A program made the translations under genes and the position numbers. The notes under the pieces are model-generated. The model made no database searches. It had not been told where the DNA came from and saw only the letters and a program-made list of their open reading frames with translations. Positions 56,274 to 57,370 of a stretch of DNA of 57,370 nucleotides are shown piece after piece. Position 1 is the stretch's first letter. Every line of letters starts with the position of its first letter. This DNA is from Paludibacteraceae bacterium (lineage in GTDB: Bacteria > Bacteroidota > Bacteroidia > Bacteroidales > Paludibacteraceae): NCBI GenBank assembly GCA_017417025.1, contig JAFPZY010000006.1:1-57370 (forward strand). Reading direction: 5' to 3'.

Positions 56274-56906
56274 GTGATTTCGGAATTAGACATATTACGC
56301 CCCTTGGGAAATATCCCTGTTTCCACGGATGTGCTGAAGTCCTTGCTGCGCGAGTATAGTAATCCCAACGCAAAAATCGCGTTGTGGATGAGGCAAGGTT
56401 ATCTGATTCCTTTAAAGCGGGGCTTATATATTGTCTCACCACAACTGACACAAACAAAACCATGCATAGGACTTGTGGCTAATCACTTGTATTCACCCAG
56501 TTATGTGTCGCTTCAATTCGCTTTGCGCGAATACGGACTCATCCCCGAATTTGTTCACATGGTAACCAGTGTCACCACTTGTCACGCACGTAAGTTTGAG
56601 AATGAGCTGGGGCTCTTTTCGTACCATACCGTCAACCGTGCATATTTTGCGTTAGGCATTACTGCGCGCACAGAAAATACTAGTTCCTATTTGATTGCTA
56701 CCCCTGAAAAGGCTTTGGTGGATACTATTCTTTTTACGCCGCAAGTACCTGCTTCGCTCATTGGCTTGAAGCAATTCTTGGAGGAAGATCTGCGTTTTGA
56801 CATGGATGCACTTCCGCAGATGAAGATACCTCTCATGCAGGCTTGTGCAGAAACAGCCCCAAAGCGAACCATCCTGCAAAATCTAATCAAACTATGCCAA
56901 CGATGA
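56274..56906 (+). CDS. AbiEi-type antitoxin/regulator (type IV toxin-antitoxin)
   Basis: A 210-residue protein starting at GTG 56274. An N-terminal winged helix ('LLREYSNPNAKIALWMRQGYLIPLKRGLYIVS') is followed by the AbiEi antitoxin domain ('ANHLYSPSYVSLQFALREYGLIPE', 'ATPEKALVDTILF'). AbiEi proteins repress their operon and counter the AbiEii nucleotidyltransferase encoded next. The start lies 4 bases after the -7 box, so the mRNA may be leaderless. The stop overlaps the toxin ATG as ATGA. Confidence 0.88.
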   Translation: MISELDILRPLGNIPVSTDVLKSLLREYSNPNAKIALWMRQGYLIPLKRGLYIVSPQLTQTKPCIGLVANHLYSPSYVSLQFALREYGLIPEFVHMVTSVTTCHARKFENELGLFSYHTVNRAYFALGITARTENTSSYLIATPEKALVDTILFTPQVPASLIGLKQFLEEDLRFDMDALPQMKIPLMQACAETAPKRTILQNLIKLCQR

Positions 56907-57370
56907 CCATCTTTGATGAAATGGTAGCGGAGTACAATCCGCAAAATGCCACACAAAAAACAAACGCGCAACACCAAGTGATGCAGCAGATTGTTCTTGC
57001 CGGCTTGCAAAAAGGAGGGTTCTTTGAGCATGCTGCATTCTATGGAGGTACATGTTTGCGTATCTTTCATGGGCTACCGCGTTTCTCCGAGGATATGGAT
57101 TTTACGTTAGTGGAGAAGAATCTTGCTATTCATTTGGAGAATTATTTTCAGCCCATACGCGAGGTGTTTGCGCTTACCGGCAAGGATGTTGTGATAACCA
57201 AGAAAGAGAAACTGCATTTCGGTCGGGTGGAATCGGCTTTTCTCAAAGAAGATACAGCTGCTTATGACATCGCTTTTCAAACAGAAAAAACTATCAAAGT
57301 GAAGATAGAGTTGGACACGAATCCGCCTTTGCTTTTTGACACGGAGCAGAAACTGATGATGCAACCCTAC
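56903..57370 (+). CDS. AbiEii-type nucleotidyltransferase toxin (3' end outside window)
   Basis: The first 156 residues are visible, from ATG 56903 (overlapping the antitoxin stop; an in-frame ATG at 56894 is the alternative). 'VLAGLQKGGFFEHAAFYGGTCLRIFHGLPRFSEDMDFTLV' contains the nucleotidyltransferase GGT...R and FSEDMDF motifs with the metal-binding Asp pair; 'VKIELDTNPP' is the third strand. AbiEii toxins modify tRNA ends and cause reversible growth arrest; that is family knowledge. Confidence 0.88.
   Translation, partial: MTIFDEMVAEYNPQNATQKTNAQHQVMQQIVLAGLQKGGFFEHAAFYGGTCLRIFHGLPRFSEDMDFTLVEKNLAIHLENYFQPIREVFALTGKDVVITKKEKLHFGRVESAFLKEDTAAYDIAFQTEKTIKVKIELDTNPPLLFDTEQKLMMQPY

Overview
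The window reads as a chromosome segment of a Bacteroidales bacterium (phylum Bacteroidota). The main reasons are the many promoters of the Bacteroidota type ([C/T]TTG, 20 bp, TAnnTTTG), the almost complete lack of strong Shine-Dalgarno sequences, and family content typical of the order: Rnf complex with RseC, lipoprotein M49 dipeptidyl peptidase, PCMD protein, LolA-like protein beside FtsK, TonB receptors with carboxypeptidase-like N-domains, and sorting-type C-terminal tails. Genus cannot be fixed from the sequence alone. No tRNA, rRNA, CRISPR array, integrase or complete insertion sequence was recognised.

Layout. 1-2.5 kb: 3' part of a secreted protein made of repeated OB-like domains. 2.8-15 kb: core genes: secG, a glycosyltransferase-aroA-M49 peptidase-nucleoside phosphorylase block, a DUF3467 protein, a second glycosyltransferase with a PCMD protein, aroC, a LolA-like protein and ftsK. 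15-21.8 kb: rseC-rnfBCDGEA followed by a DHH phosphoesterase. 21.9-28.3 kb: TonB-type outer-membrane protein, AraC regulator, a decayed AlbA_2/winged-helix gene, an alpha/beta hydrolase and a flavin reductase. 28.6-36.5 kb: secreted flavodoxin, then a tightly coupled run of a polyferredoxin, a Tat-exported ferredoxin-type aldo/keto reductase, TatA, TatC, a TonB receptor and a DUF362-DUF1893 lipoprotein. 36.6-48 kb: small exported protein, Na+/Ca2+ antiporter, AraC regulator divergent from three beta-helix/surface protein genes, a HlyD-MFS efflux pair, acyl-ACP thioesterase and DUF1294.

48.2-57.4 kb is accessory. A RhuM gene is cut off after about 107 codons, where a compact phage-like block starts. 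That block has a leftward lysis-like unit (lysozyme-like, holin-like and tiny membrane proteins) and a rightward unit (HNH protein, small zinc-ribbon-like protein, replication-initiator-like protein). The initiator-like gene contains four perfect 13-bp palindromic iterons at 21-bp spacing followed by an A+T-rich tract, the layout of a lambda-type origin inside gene O. Beyond lie an AAA/DUF4143 ATPase, a Fic protein and an AbiE-type toxin-antitoxin pair. A 123-bp repeat precedes both the ATPase and Fic genes, and a multi-hairpin segment precedes AbiE.

Cross-cutting signals: short tandem 'word' repeats (7, 8 or 11 bp) occur between genes and, in frame, inside unrelated proteins (RnfB, flavodoxin, polyferredoxin, TatC, possibly two more). 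A 16-bp palindrome carries the -33 box of the secG promoter and of both divergent aroC/PCMD promoters. A 45-bp hairpin element occurs three times between 38.6 and 43.9 kb.
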